From NCBI GenBank assembly GCA_030278955.1, contig JAOANR010000002.1, positions 62,001-126,000 of the forward strand: DNA of 64,000 nucleotides, given 5' to 3'. The notes under the pieces were generated by a model. That model did no database searches. It had not been told where the DNA came from and saw nothing but the letters and a program-made list of their open reading frames with translations. The stretch is from Hygrophila difformis (Eukaryota > Streptophyta > Magnoliopsida > Lamiales > Acanthaceae). Below are positions 36,088 to 49,093 of the stretch, one piece after another. The position numbers were made by a program, and so were the translations under genes. How positions within the stretch are numbered: position 1 is the first letter of the stretch; the number at the start of each line of letters is the position of its first letter.

Positions 36088-36288
36088 TAAAACCCTAAAC
36101 CCTAAACCCTAAACCTGAACCCTTCAAACCCTGAACCCTTAGACCCTCAACCCAAGAAACCCTAAATAATTTTTTTATAAAATTCTAAACCTTAAACCTT
36201 AAACCCTAAACCCTAAACCCTAAAACCCTAAACCCTAAACCCTAAACCCTAAAACCCTAAACCCTAAACCCTAAAACCTAAACCCTTC
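36088..36288. repeat. Second telomere-like CCCTAAA tract
   Basis: Nearly pure CCCTAAA/CCCTAAAA repeats in two runs (36088-36165 and 36186-36288), purer than the intronic block. It lies immediately beside a terminal-motif cluster. Confidence 0.9.
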
Positions 36289-36370
36289 CAGTAATTTATA
36301 ACTACAATTCATAATAAATACTTTTGATCATAATTTTATTTTTAAATCATACACCATGAAACCTAAAGCA

Positions 36371-36455
36371 TATCTTCTTCTTCTACTTCTTCTTCTACTT
36401 CTTCTTGTTCTTGTTCTTGTTCTTGTTCTTGTTCTTGTTCTTCTTCTTCTTCTTG
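36371..36455. repeat. Microsatellite CTT / TTCTTG
   Basis: A run of CTTCTTCTA-type units followed by six TTCTTG hexamers and CTT units. Confidence 0.9.
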
Positions 36456-36689
36456 GAAACTCTTCTATATGATTAATATTTTTATGATTATAACTAATTT
36501 ATAATCAATATTTTTAATAATAAGCATAGTAGTATAATAATACAATTTTAATATAAATATTTTCACTTATAATAATAAATATCATTATTATCCATTATAA
36601 TAATATTAATAATAATAATAATAATAGTAATTTATATAAATGGAAAATAAAAAATATATTATTTTTTTAATAAAAATATAATAACTTTA

Positions 36690-37480
36690 GATTTTTACAA
36701 CTTCGATCGGCTTGATCGAAGCCATCTCATTTACCGACCGAAAGTGTTTTATCCGACCAAAACTCAACTAATCCTTTTTATTAACAATAAATATCATTAT
36801 TATCCATTATAATAATACTAATAATAATAATAGTAATTTATATAAATGGAAAATAAAAAAGAAATTATTATTTAAATAAAAATAAAAATTAGCAATTATT
36901 AGAGTATCGATCGGCTTGAGCGAAGCCATCACATTGGCCGACCGAAGGTATTTCTCACGACCGAAACTCAACTAATCATGTTTATTAATTATAAACATGT
37001 TTATTAATAATCATGTTTATTAATTATAAACATCATTATTATCCAAAACTCAACTAATCATGTTTATTAATTATAAATATCATTATTATCCATTATAATC
37101 ATATTAATAACAATAATAGCAATTTATATAAATGGAAAATAAAAATATATTAATATTTAAATAAAATATAAAATAGCAATTATTACAAATTCGATCGGCT
37201 TGATCGAAGCCATCTCATTTACCGACCGAAAGGGTTTTATCCGACCAAAACTCAACTAATCATGTTTATTAATTATAAACATCATTATTATCCATTATAA
37301 TCATACTAATAATAATAATAGCAATTTATATAAATGGAAAATAAAAAATATATTAATGTTTAAATAAAATATAAAATAGCAATTATTACAACTTCGATCG
37401 GCTTGATCAAAGTCATCTCATTTACCGACCGAAATGGTTTTATCCGACCAAAACTCAACTAATTATGTTTATTAATAATA
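36690..37480. repeat. Tandem units carrying terminal motifs
   Basis: Four units of about 200-290 bp, each with a TTCGATCGGCTTGATCGAAG-like inverted pair (near 36703, 36908, 37189, 37391), then CATCTCATTTACCGACCGAA (or variant), ATCCGACCAAAACTCAACTA, and an AT-rich filler. The first and last parts match the right terminus at 57930-57995, so the right subterminal block appears amplified here. Confidence 0.8.
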
Positions 37481-38693
37481 AATATCATTATTATCCATTA
37501 ATAAATCTAATATATAATATTTAAATAATAATAATTATATAATAAATACATCACAAATAATAATAACATTTTTCATAATACTAATAATATTAGAAATAAT
37601 ATATTATATAGTAAATATTAGAAATAATAATATATATAATTTCAAATAATATATTATATAGTAAATATATTAATTAAAAAATGATAACTTAAATAATAAT
37701 TATAATAACACCAATAATATCATTATTGATATGATAAATATAATTAATACTTTTAAATATCCAAATATATCAACAATATATTAAATGTAATATATAATTT
37801 AATTAATAATAATTATATAATAAATATATCAAAATAATAATTATGATTTCCATCGTACTAATTAATATTACAAATAATAATATATACAATTTCAAATAGA
37901 ATAAAATATGGTAAATATAATAATAATATAATAATAATTTAATAAAAAAATATAATAATACCAATAATATCATTATTAGTATGATAAATATAATTGATAG
38001 TTTAATATATCCAAATATACCAACAATATATTAAATGTAATATATAATTTAATTAATAATAATTATATAATAAATACATCCAAAATAATAATAATAATAA
38101 TTTCACAAAGCTAATTAATATTAGAAACAATAATATATACAATTTCAAATAAAATAAAATATAGTAAATATAATAATAATAAAATAATAATTTAAGTAAT
38201 AATCATAATAATACCAATAATATCATTATTGGTATAATAAATATAATTATTACTTTAAAAAGTCCAAATACACCAAAAATATAATAAATATAATATATAA
38301 TTTATTTAATAATAATTATATAATAAATATATCAAAAATAATAATAATGATTTCCATAATCCTAATTAATATTAGAAATAATAATATATACAATTTAAAA
38401 TAGAATAAAATATGGTAAATATAATAATAATATAATAATAATTTAAATAATAATCATAATAATAACAATAATATCATTATTGGTATCACAAATATAGTTA
38501 TTAAAATATCCAAATACACCAAGAATATAATAAATATAATATATAATTTAAATATTAGTAATAATTATATATTAAATACATCAAAATAATAATAATGATT
38601 TCCATAATACTAATTAATATTAGAAATAATAATATATACAATTTAAAATACAATATTATATTGTAAATATAATAATTAAATAATAATAATTTA

Positions 38694-38736
<43 letters not shown>

Positions 38737-38822
38737 TCATTATTGGTATCATAAATACAATTAATACATTAAAATTTCCAAATACACCAAAAATATAATA
38801 AATATAATATATAATTTAATTA
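37481..38822. repeat. AT-rich tandem repeats of the MULE arm
   Basis: About five units of roughly 250-290 bp sharing CTAATTAATATTAGAAA, ATATACAATTT, AATATCATTATTGGTAT and CCAAATACACCAA. The same units continue at 41452-41544 and 45070-45321, on either side of inserted LTRs, which proves the inserts split one array. There is no coding potential. Confidence 0.8.
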
Positions 38823-38827
38823 ATAAT

Positions 38828-41446
38828 TGTAACACCCCGATTTAATTAACTCATAATTAATTTAATTTAGTTATGGTTAATTAACAAAAGACTTAGTATG
38901 TGGATTATTTTGTAGGGAATGAAGATTTAAGTGGGGGAAATAAGTGAGTTCAACTCACTAGATAATAAGAGTCAAGTGCTCAAATGGGTGCAATGTGGTC
39001 AAGACAAGTGGTGTAACTCTTTTAACCCACATTCCGACCCGACCCGGATCCATCTTACCCTTAAAAATCAGATTTTGGGTGTTGGAAACCCATTTCCTCA
39101 TCCTCTCTTCCCTCATTCCCGTCACCATTTTTGGGAAGGCTAGGGTTGGTGCCAAATCCTCCCAAAACCTTGATTTTATGCCCAAATCAGTTGGGGGTTT
39201 CATTATACTACCTTAGGTAAGTAATTTACAGCAAGTATTTCATGGTTTGGAAGAGTATTGAGGTGGGTTTTGAAGGGAGCAAGTTGGTGGCGGGATTAAA
39301 TGATTTTGGGATGAAATTCTTGTAGATCGGCTTGGAATTTGTGTTAAATCCTTGCTTGGGAGTTGCAAATCAGTCTTGGGAGCTAAGGTTAGTACTTGAG
39401 ACCATTTTGGTGTTGTTAATTTCAGTTTTTAAGCTTCAAATGGTTTCAAGATCAAGAAATCATGTTCTTGGATGAATTATGATGTTTGGAGCTTGATTCT
39501 TGCTATATAGGCTTGGAATTGTTGATTGGAAGCTTGCAGGTTGAGAAGAGGAGCTTGGAGACTCATCTACATATCAGGCAAGGGTAGAGATAGGCCTAAA
39601 TGGGGGCATAATCGGTGGAATGGCCGGAAATCGCCATTTCCATCGTTTCTGTTGTGTCGGCGCGCAGTTGGGGCGCCCTTTAGCCAAACAGCGCGCGAGC
39701 AGCGCGCGATCGAACGTCACGACGCCCGTGACGAAACCCGCGCGGGGTTGGCGCGGTTTTTGTGTAAAAACCGCGCCGGGTGCGCGCCACCCCCCCTGCC
39801 CGCGCGGTTCGTTCGCTCGTCTTCCGGTTCTTCGTCCTTCGTGTTTCCTTAGTTCTTCTTATGCTTCTAGCATGCCATAACTATCATTATGCTCACAATC
39901 TTTGAACTTAGTTGCGATTAGCGGTGATCTACTATGCCTTAGTTGAGATCGAGTCTTGTTTCGCTTCTATGTTGATGTGAGTGTTGGTGCCGATATGTGG
40001 GGCTTGGCACACCCTTGACACTTAACTCGTGGTGAGTTGTTTATTTTGTCATGACGCATAATTTACGTATTGACATGTGTGGAATTGAATCTGAATATGT
40101 GTTGGTGCCGATATGTGGGGCTTGGCACACCTTTGATACTTAACTCGCGATGAGTTGTTGATGCCGATACGTGGGACTTGGCACACCCCTGATTATACTT
40201 AACTCGAGATGAGTTGTTTATTTTGTCCTGATGCGTTGATTTACGTATGGACATGTGATTGAATTGAATCTGAATATCTGTGATGATATGAAATGCCACG
40301 ACGGTAGGATACGCTATGCTTACGAGTCGGTATCCGATTGGGCATAGTGGGATCGCTACCCAGAAGCATTGATACTGTGATGATATGTGAATATCTGTGA
40401 TGATATGTGAATATCTGTGATGATATGAAATGCCACGACGGTAGGATACGCTATGCTTACGAGTCGGTATCCGATTGGGCGTAGTGGGATCGCTACCCAG
40501 AAGCATTGAGACTAGAAAGGATTTATATCCTAGTCTGATTTTGGCTGGAGAGGGCTCATGACCCTTTGCCTGACCCGCTTGCCGTAAGCCACGATTTCAG
40601 CTGTTAGTGTCCGCGGCGGGGGCACTGTGGGTATGTCTCTCGACCATTAAGGGGTGTGGACCCTTATATGGGAGGGAATACCGACCATGGTACCTAGGTG
40701 CGCGCTAGGCATGCTTATGTGTTGCATTTAGGGTAGATAGACATCCTAGGTCATAACATTTCATCTCATCATCCATCATTCATCTTATTTGCAGTGGTTG
40801 AAGCACCGGTATGGGACGGTGTGATGTTTACTTATTTGCTCTGCTCAATTTTTATGTTATGCCTAATAATTGTTTAAAAACGGAATATATCTCCACCTAT
40901 ATGTATAAATATACTTCTAGGGAATCAAGTTAATTCTTGTTTCCCCTTATGCCGATTCTTCTATTCTTGCTCAGTACCTTGTACTGACCCTTGCTATGTT
41001 TTCATGTATAGATATTCCCGGGGAGGACGCAGAGCCTGAGCACGATGTGGGGTTTGGGGATGAGTGATCTACCTAGGGATGCATTAGCATGTTGTGGACT
41101 TATGTGCTTGACTTGAATAATATGCTATGACTTATTACCTAGTCTCGTACTGTTGTAGTACGGATCGGTACACTATATTCTGTCTTGTGTTTAATTTGAT
41201 ATCTCTGACAGGTGAGATGAGACTGATATGTCGACTGTTATGTTGCATAAATAAGGCTTGTAAGCCGGACGTCTGTTATGACGTGAGGTTTCCTTTTCTG
41301 GATTTGTACTCTGATATTATGATTCATTGGCTTCCTGGTTACTTGGCTACGTGTTATTGATCTTAAATTGATTGGCCAACAGTTTAAGAGAGGTAACACG
41401 GCCGTGACGTCACAGAAATTTGGTTTTAAATTTTTGGGGCGTTACA
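38828..41446. mobile_element. Solo LTR 1 (chromovirus-like, 2.6 kb)
   Basis: It starts TGTAACACCCCG and ends GGGGCGTTACA, flanked by the 5-bp duplication ATAAT (38823-38827, 41447-41451). The host AT-rich repeat resumes exactly on the other side. There is no gag-pol. Inside are tandem repeats: GTTGGTGCCGATATGTGGGG-type units at 39985-40200, and a 137-bp-period duplication starting TGATGATATGAAATGCC at 40281 and 40418. The ends resemble Del/Tekay LTRs. Confidence 0.85.
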
Positions 41447-41549
41447 ATAATAATTATATAATCAATACATCAAATATAATAATAATGATTTCCATAATAC
41501 TAATTAATATTAGAAATAATAATATATACAATTTAAAATACAATATTAT

Positions 41550-44500
41550 TGTAATACCATAGAAATTGCCCGATATATATGTATGAATATATATATTTTG
41601 ACCAATTCACTAAGTAGATTTTTAATCAAATCTATATATATTTATATGTTCAAATATGTGCTTAAAGATTAGTATATTATTTTCTACAAAACATACTTTG
41701 AAAAATTATATATATTTGTCTTTCAAATAAATATATGGATTTCAATATCAAGTGTAATAAGTATATGGTTCATAGAATATTTTAAATCCATATACAAGTT
41801 TATATACACATATATACCTTGGTCTTGAAATAATCTTTCCAAACATGTACACATGTATATACATGTATATATTCATGCCCGATATATATGTATGAATATA
41901 TATATTTTGACCAATTCACTAAGTAGATTTTTAATCAAATCTATATATATTTATATGTTCAAATATGTGCTTAAAGATTAGTATATTATTTTCTACAAAA
42001 CATACTTTGAAAAATTATATATATTTGTCTTTCAAATAAATATATGGATTTCAATATCAAGTGTAATAAGTATATGGTTCATAGAATATTTTAAATCCAT
42101 ATACAAGTTTATATACACATATATACCTTGGTCTTGAAATAATCTTTCCAAACATGTACACATGTATATACATGTATATATTCATATGTTTAAATTATAA
42201 TGAGAATTATCTATTTTCTATATATCCTTGATTAATCATTCTACCCATATTTTTTTTATTATTATGGAATTATTCTAGAATGCCATAATATAATTGGGAA
42301 TAATTTGACTATGGTTTGAAATTGTAGGGTGGAATATTAATCATATCTTGTCATTTTCAAATAAAGAATATATTCCTTTTTGAAGCTATGTATGACTTAC
42401 AAGATCACAAAAATTCCCACATTATGATTTTTATTTTTTTTGAAGATAAGAATCTTAATATATATATATAAAAAAAAAATTTAAAAAAAAAAAAAAAAAG
42501 TTACTGTAGCATACTACTGTAGCACGCTACTGTAGCATGCTACTGTAGCAGTCGGCCATGACGCGTTTTTGGCGACTTTTTTGCCATTTTTTTTGGGTCC
42601 CAAACGTGGGAATCTTGATTGACTTCGGGGGGAGCATATCTTGGATGATATTAGGTGTCCCTAACACCCCATTGTCAGCCATACTCACCAATAATTCATC
42701 CCATAAACTCTCCCAAAACTCTCCCTAAGCCAAACACCCTTCCGGCAACTTTCCGGCAATCAAATCCAACCAAGGTAGTGTGTAGATCAAGGATTTGCAG
42801 GCATTGGATTGTTGGTAAGGTGTAAATCAAGTTTCCTTATTGCTTTAAGATCATAATCAACCTTCTAACTTACGGATCTTTACTTGCAAAACACGTTCGT
42901 AGCCAAAGGAGAAGAAGAACGTGTTGCGTAGATCCGTTCGTGGCGATTTTGGACAAATCGATCAACTCTAGAACGTTCAAGAACTCACTCACTGTAAGTT
43001 AATATCTTCCATATCAATATGGGTGGTTTAAAGACATCCGAAACATTGGATCTTAAACGAAACGTTGAAATCAAACCTAAAAACCCCAATCTACGTATTT
43101 TCTGAAATCCGAGCAAAACTCTTACTTCGAGCGTTCAAACCTGAAAACTCAAAACTAAGATTTTGATCCTAAGATCTTAAGCTATATTGTGTAAAAATTT
43201 CAGAAATTTTCATCAAGTTTTGATACCCCAAATCAAGTCGGACATATTCTGCGTTTTTAAGAATTTTCAAAAGTTGACAGATTTCATAACCGAACTTGAT
43301 GAGCTTATTTCTATCATTTCTAGTCCGAACCAATCTTCATGATCTAAACAAAAGTTGTAGATCTATGAGTCTTGAATACCTCTGTAAAATTTCATGCACT
43401 TTCATTAAGATTTGCTATCCCAAACCGCGTCGAACATATTCTGTGGTGCATGAACCTTTCGAAAACTGAGACAGATTTTAAGACCGAACTTAGTAGATTA
43501 ATCTGACTTAATCCGTGATGAATTTGCATAATTTGCCTCTAATAAAACTTGTTTATTTTGGTGTCTTTTAAGTGCCTGTAAATTTTCAGAATTTTTGGAG
43601 TTCATTTGATATGTTAAAAAGTCAAATCTTTGACAGATGTCAAACCTGAATCCTGACAGTATACTATTTGTGTAGAAAACTTGATTTTTGACATGCTTCC
43701 TATCATTTTTCCGAAAAACTCAAAACATGAAAGTTGTTCATTGGGATGTTTTTGAGCTACTGTTAAAATTTCAGATCAATCGCCTAAGAAATGGATTTTT
43801 AAACTGAAAAGGCGTAAACTGTGACATCGATCGGTTTTAAACTTGTGAAATTTTGAAATCTCTAAACAACGATCGAAATCTTGTGATACGATAAAGCTGT
43901 ATTTTTGGAAATCCCGTTACACTAAAGTTGAAACGATATCGGTTACATTGGTTATATAAAATTAGGGGGAGATTGCTCTGCAGGGTGCCCTCCTAATTAT
44001 TCATTTTGTGCCAAAACGGCAATGATGATTACGCGCGAAAGATTGCCAAAACGGCATCTTATATTTTTGGGCCTATCCTCTCGGTGTATCCGTATGGGTT
44101 ACTCGAGGCTTGACGACGGAGCGGTACTGGATATGGCGTATTTGGTCACAAGAGACCAATGGCCTACCCTCTCGAGTGTATCCGTATGGGTTACTCGAGG
44201 CTCGACGGAGTGGTACTGGGTATGGCGAATCGGCTGCGGCCGCCGGAATATCGGCTAAATGAGATGATACTTATGAAATTGGCTGAGGCCGCCGGATCAC
44301 CGGCTAAATGATATATATATTGTTGAGATGATGGCGTAACGGGAAATATATTAAAAAGCTCAGATTTTATGAAATTGGCTGCGGCCGTCGGATTGCCGGC
44401 TAAATCAAATATTGTTGAGATGGTGGCGTATCGGGGAGAATTTTTAAAAGCTCAAATCTTTATTTACTTACTTACGGCATTATTCATGTTTTTAAATCAT

Positions 44501-45064
44501 GTCTTAAATAATTGCCCATGCTTAAGTTTTAAATTATGAAATTAAATGTGTCTTTAAAGTATGCAATTATATTCGCATTTTTTTTAAAACAAAAATGTTT
44601 TTATGCATGGTAAAAAGTTTTATCTTAATTATTAAAAATCTAACCCCTTTATTGCTATGTAAGGATTGACTTACTCAGTATTTTATAATACTGATAAAAA
44701 CCGTTGTTCATTTTTTTTCTGTTACAGAGTACGGAGCATGATCACTCATTGGGGGATCATTTTGGACACTTAATTATTTATTTTACGTAACTTGCATGAA
44801 CGGGTCTGTTTAACCCGTGGTTTGGCCATGTCGGCCCTATATTTTAAATTCCGCTGCATACACTTTACTTCCGATGCGTACTTTATATTCTCGCTGCAAC
44901 TCTGATGTAGTATTTTTAAATTATTTACGAATGGGCTACTTGAATATTTAAATTCTGAAAAACCATAGCCTTGCATCTCTTTAGTGAGCTCGGAGAAACC
45001 GTGTCTTGCTAGGGAGGTGTGGCGGTGGCATCCCGGCCTGGGTTACCAAAACCGGGGTGTTACA
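41550..45064. mobile_element. Solo LTR 2 (3.5 kb)
   Basis: It starts TGTAATACCATAG and ends CCGGGGTGTTACA, flanked by ATTAT (41545-41549, 45065-45069). There is no retroviral-type ORF. It carries a perfect 309-bp tandem duplication, a CTACTGTAGCA motif repeated four times near 42500-42550, and diverged repeats at 44060-44400 (CGTATGGGTTACTCGAGGCT twice; GGCTGCGGCCG-type words). Read as a large solo LTR from recombination between two LTRs of one element. Confidence 0.8.
41568..42185. repeat. Perfect 309-bp tandem duplication
   Basis: Copies at 41568-41876 and 41877-42185, both starting GCCCGATATATATGTATGAA and ending GTATATATTCAT. I found no difference by eye, implying a recent event. Confidence 0.88.
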
Positions 45065-45326
45065 ATTATATAGTAAATATAATAATTAAATAATAATAAT
45101 AATAACAATAATATCATTATTGGTATCATAAATATAATTAATACATTAAAATTTCCAAATACACCAAAAATATAATAAATATAATATATAATTTAATTAT
45201 TAATAATTATATAATAAATACATCAAATATAATAATAATGATTTCCATCATACTAAAACAAAATAAATATATACAATTTCAAATAATATAATATATAGTA
45301 ATGAAAACAAAATCAAAATAAATTTT

Positions 45327-48300
45327 TATAATACCCCATAAATTTTGCATAAAATCTAAATTTCAAATAAGTGACATTTAAGTTTTCCTAAAATGAAATG
45401 TCTTCTAAATCTAGTTGTTGATCATTTAATAATTTAAAATAATATTTTTTTAGGACTATTTAATTGAAATTAATTAGCCATTTTTAAACCTAAAACCCCA
45501 ACTAACATTTTAATACAAATTAAATCGTGTAATGAGCTACCATTGAAATAAAAAAAATAAAAAAAATAAAAACTTGGGTCCACTAGTTGTAAACCTTGGA
45601 ACAAATATAATTGCACATGAGTTAGTGATAGAATAAATTGCATGGTTGAATTTAAATTCTTAGCTAATTATATTATGTAGTATTTTAATAATTAATGGGT
45701 ACAAGTCCGATGGTACCATTAATTTATAAATGTCGGATTCAATATTATTAGATATGGATTAAAAATTTTAAGTGTTACAAAAATTATTAAGTCCGTAATT
45801 TAAATAGGTTAGTTGATTAAATCCACAATTAAGAATAAAATTGGGCCGATTAATTATATAGTCCAATAAGCAAAAATAACAAAATTAATTGAGTCCAAAC
45901 AATAAGGCCCAACCTAACTCAAAAGCCCAGTCCAATTGAAACCCTAACCCTAATTCACCCTACTGCTGCCGCCCCTTCTTTTCCGGCGCCACTCTCGCCG
46001 CCGGCGAGCCACCGGCCACCGCCTCCGGCCTCTTTCCGGACCTCCGCCGCCACCATTTTCCATTCCCGACCACACCAACACCTCCCCACTCTTTTTCCGG
46101 CCACCTCCAACCCCCAAAGCCACCGCAACCCTCGGCCACCGACCACCTCCGACCATCTCCGCCGCCGCCCTGCTCCACTGCCGCAGCCACCACCCGCCAC
46201 CATCTTCTCCATCCACCTCCATTCCCGGATCCAAATCCCAACAACACCAAATCAAAAAAAAAAAAAATGAACAAGAAGAAGAAGTGGGAAGGGAAGGAGA
46301 GGGCCGACGAGGCCGCTGCCGCCTAACCGCCGCCCGTCGCCGCCGGAACCGACGGCCTCCACCACGGTCGCCTCGCCTCCTCGCGACCACCGCCGTCCCT
46401 TTTTCCATCTCGCCACCTGCTCGCCACACCATAGCCACCACCAGGGCCTCACCGCCGCCACCGGACCACCACCACCAAGCTCCGGTGTCCCGGCCATTCC
46501 AACCACCATACCCCCACTGCCGCAACCAGACCACCGCCGCCGCCGCTCCTCTGGCCCCGCATCCGACCACCACAGGCCACCACCGCCACTGCCCTCCTTC
46601 AATCTCCACTGCACCACCGCCACCTGCACACCACCACCCTTTAATTTCTCAACATCCAACAACCAAATACCCATAAAATAAAATAAAATAAAATAAAATA
46701 GAAAGAGATAGAGAATGAGGCCATTGTCGGCAACCGGTCGCCATCGCCGTGTCTCCATCGCCGCTCGTTGTGTGCCCGGAGAAATCCATGAGCATGGGGA
46801 CTAATTAAGTTGAAAGGAGAGTTGTGGAGGAGAAGGAAAGTTGTGGAGGATATTTATTTTTTTGTAGGGACTAATGGTGTTGAGGGTATTAAAGAGGAAC
46901 GCGGATATTGGTTATAAAATTATCCCCAGTCAGCTCACACTCACTCTTCCTCCTTCCCATATTATTTCCAACATCTCTTTCCTATTACAGCTATTTTTTT
47001 TATTCTTCCAACTTTCCAGCTATTTCCACGTTTTATTTTGCCATTTTGAGAGCAGTAGGAGATTTCAGAAATTCTCTGGTAAGAATTAATAGTATTGAAA
47101 AATGTATAGTTATTATTTATTCTAAAATATTATTATATATTAAATTAATGTTAAAATTTTTGCTAGCCAAATAACTGAAAAAGGGGTATCTGCTCGTGGC
47201 CTGTGCGTGTGTCATACCATTTCGTCACGGTAACTGTAAGTAGATTTTTACTCTTTGGAGTAAGCCCAAATTATTTTAGCTTAAGCATAAATTTTAAATA
47301 CCGCTTTATTATATTTTAAATTTATGCTTATTGCTTCCTACAGTTTTTGGAATATTGGTATGCTATTTTTACTGTGCTTAATAATTGTTATGACCATTCT
47401 CAAAATTCTACGGATTTTTGAGCGCGCATTGTTACGGTAACTGTGTGTGGGTCGTTGCTGCCCAACTCCCACGTTTGTTGTGCAATATTTAGCCACACGG
47501 GGACCATTGGGATTATTCAGTCCGATGCCATTACCTTATCTCACAGTGGGTTTGAGGAAATTTCTTACCTCCCCCACACCCTTGAGTGTGTGTGCGAATT
47601 GGGCCCTACGGCGGGGAACCTGCACATCACGGTGGCTGAGATAATTATTTCTCGGTAACGCATATTGTTATATTATCTGTTCCCGGGATATAGACTAATA
47701 TTTCATTTATGTATAAATTATCCTCGTTTAAGCATGCCTTATTCCCTAAATATTATTTAAATTATTTCTGTAACTCGACCTCCTCCGGGAGTAAGGGTCT
47801 ACTTACTCAGCGATTGTTTTTCGCTGACTCTACACTTTTCATATTCACTCGCAGGTTTTGATATTTGTGAAGATCAGTAAACATTTCACGCATCGGGCAC
47901 GGTTTGGGTTTATTCCGAATAATTTAAATTTGAGTGCAAGTTATGTATAATATTTTAAATCTCCTTAATGGAGTCAAACAACTTGGCATATGTGTGTTAA
48001 ATAAGCGAGGACGTATATTTTAAAGTTTCCACCGTTCCTGTAATTTATACGCCTCATATTTTAATGTATGATGAACGATTATATCTATATATATGTGTGT
48101 GTGATGAACTATTTTTTTTAGTGTCTCTTTTATTAAATAAATTTATTAAACTTATTTTATACTTGTTACAGTATTATAAGTTAATGCGTAAATTATATGT
48201 TAACTTATCCGGAAAGTAAGTAACATATATATATCAAACTCTGACTTTATGCAAGTATGCCTGCTAGTCGTAGCGTATTCCGAACAGCCCGGAATGCGTG

Positions 48301-48370
48301 GCGGTAACACCGGCCCATTCTTCCCGCACTGTGCTTCCGCTGTTCTCTTGGGGAAAATGGGGATGTTACA
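45327..48370. mobile_element. Solo LTR 3 (3.0 kb) with a mutated first dinucleotide
   Basis: It starts TATAATACCCC, where TG is expected, and ends GGGATGTTACA, flanked by ATTTT (45322-45326, 48371-48375). The GC-rich core at 45950-46640 (CCGCCGCC-type words) opens long frames on both strands without any recognisable domain; I do not call genes there. Confidence 0.75.
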
Positions 48371-48375
48371 ATTTT

Positions 48376-48429
48376 CAATAAAAATAGCAATTATTAGAGT
48401 AATAGGCACTTCGGTCGGCTATTTGTATT
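48376..48429. other. Sliver of MULE between two insertions
   Basis: It carries the AATAAAAATAGCAATTATTAGAG phrase seen at 36885-36904 and a CACTTCGGTCGG motif, confirming that the MULE continues between solo LTR 3 and the chromovirus. Confidence 0.7.
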
Positions 48430-49021
48430 TGTAACGCCCCGAAAATTCAAACCTGATTTTCGGAAGCATTACCACCGTACTAACTATCCTAAACTAGTGG
48501 CCAGCTAATTTAAAACAGCTAGTACAAGGCTGAGCAAAACCTAAAGTGTTAATCTGATTAATCCATTTTAATGCAGAAGCTGAAATAAAATAAACACATA
48601 GGCACATGGAAAAAGGTCTCACCAATAACCATAAAATAATATTAACAAATTACCCGGCTACAAGCCTCACAAAAAGCATAAACAACATACCAAATCTCAA
48701 ACAGGGCTACCAGCCCAAATCAGTAGATCACATAAGGCCACCGGCCGACTGAATATAAATCCTAGGCTCACAGGCCTCAACTAGTCAATAATCCAATGAC
48801 AAATCATAATTATCAAAACAATAGAGTATCACATAAACACATAAGATCAAATGAGTAGGCAGGTCCTATCTATGTGATCTCTCAACCCCAAACCCAATCA
48901 TGCTCCAGCGCCTTCAGCAGGATCTATAAAACAGACAAAAACAAAGGGAGTCAGTACAACGTACTGAGCAAGGCTACGTGTTGGGGAGTAAGGGATAACA
49001 GAGCAACAAGAGTAAATAATG

Positions 49022-49093
<72 letters not shown>

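Noticed and set aside
35538..36112. Plus-strand ORFs of 137-154 codons
   Set aside because: Antisense to exon 1 and the GC-rich leader of the Ulp1-like gene, whose exon joins the next one in phase.
33966..36288. A real telomere or chromosome end
   Set aside because: The repeats are degenerate, interspersed with AT blocks, lie in an intron and an intergenic stretch, and are flanked by coding sequence.
45950..46758. Long overlapping frames on both strands rich in Gly/Trp/Arg or Pro/His
   Set aside because: They come from CCGCCGCC-type compositional bias inside solo LTR 3, lack domains, and are open in several frames at once.
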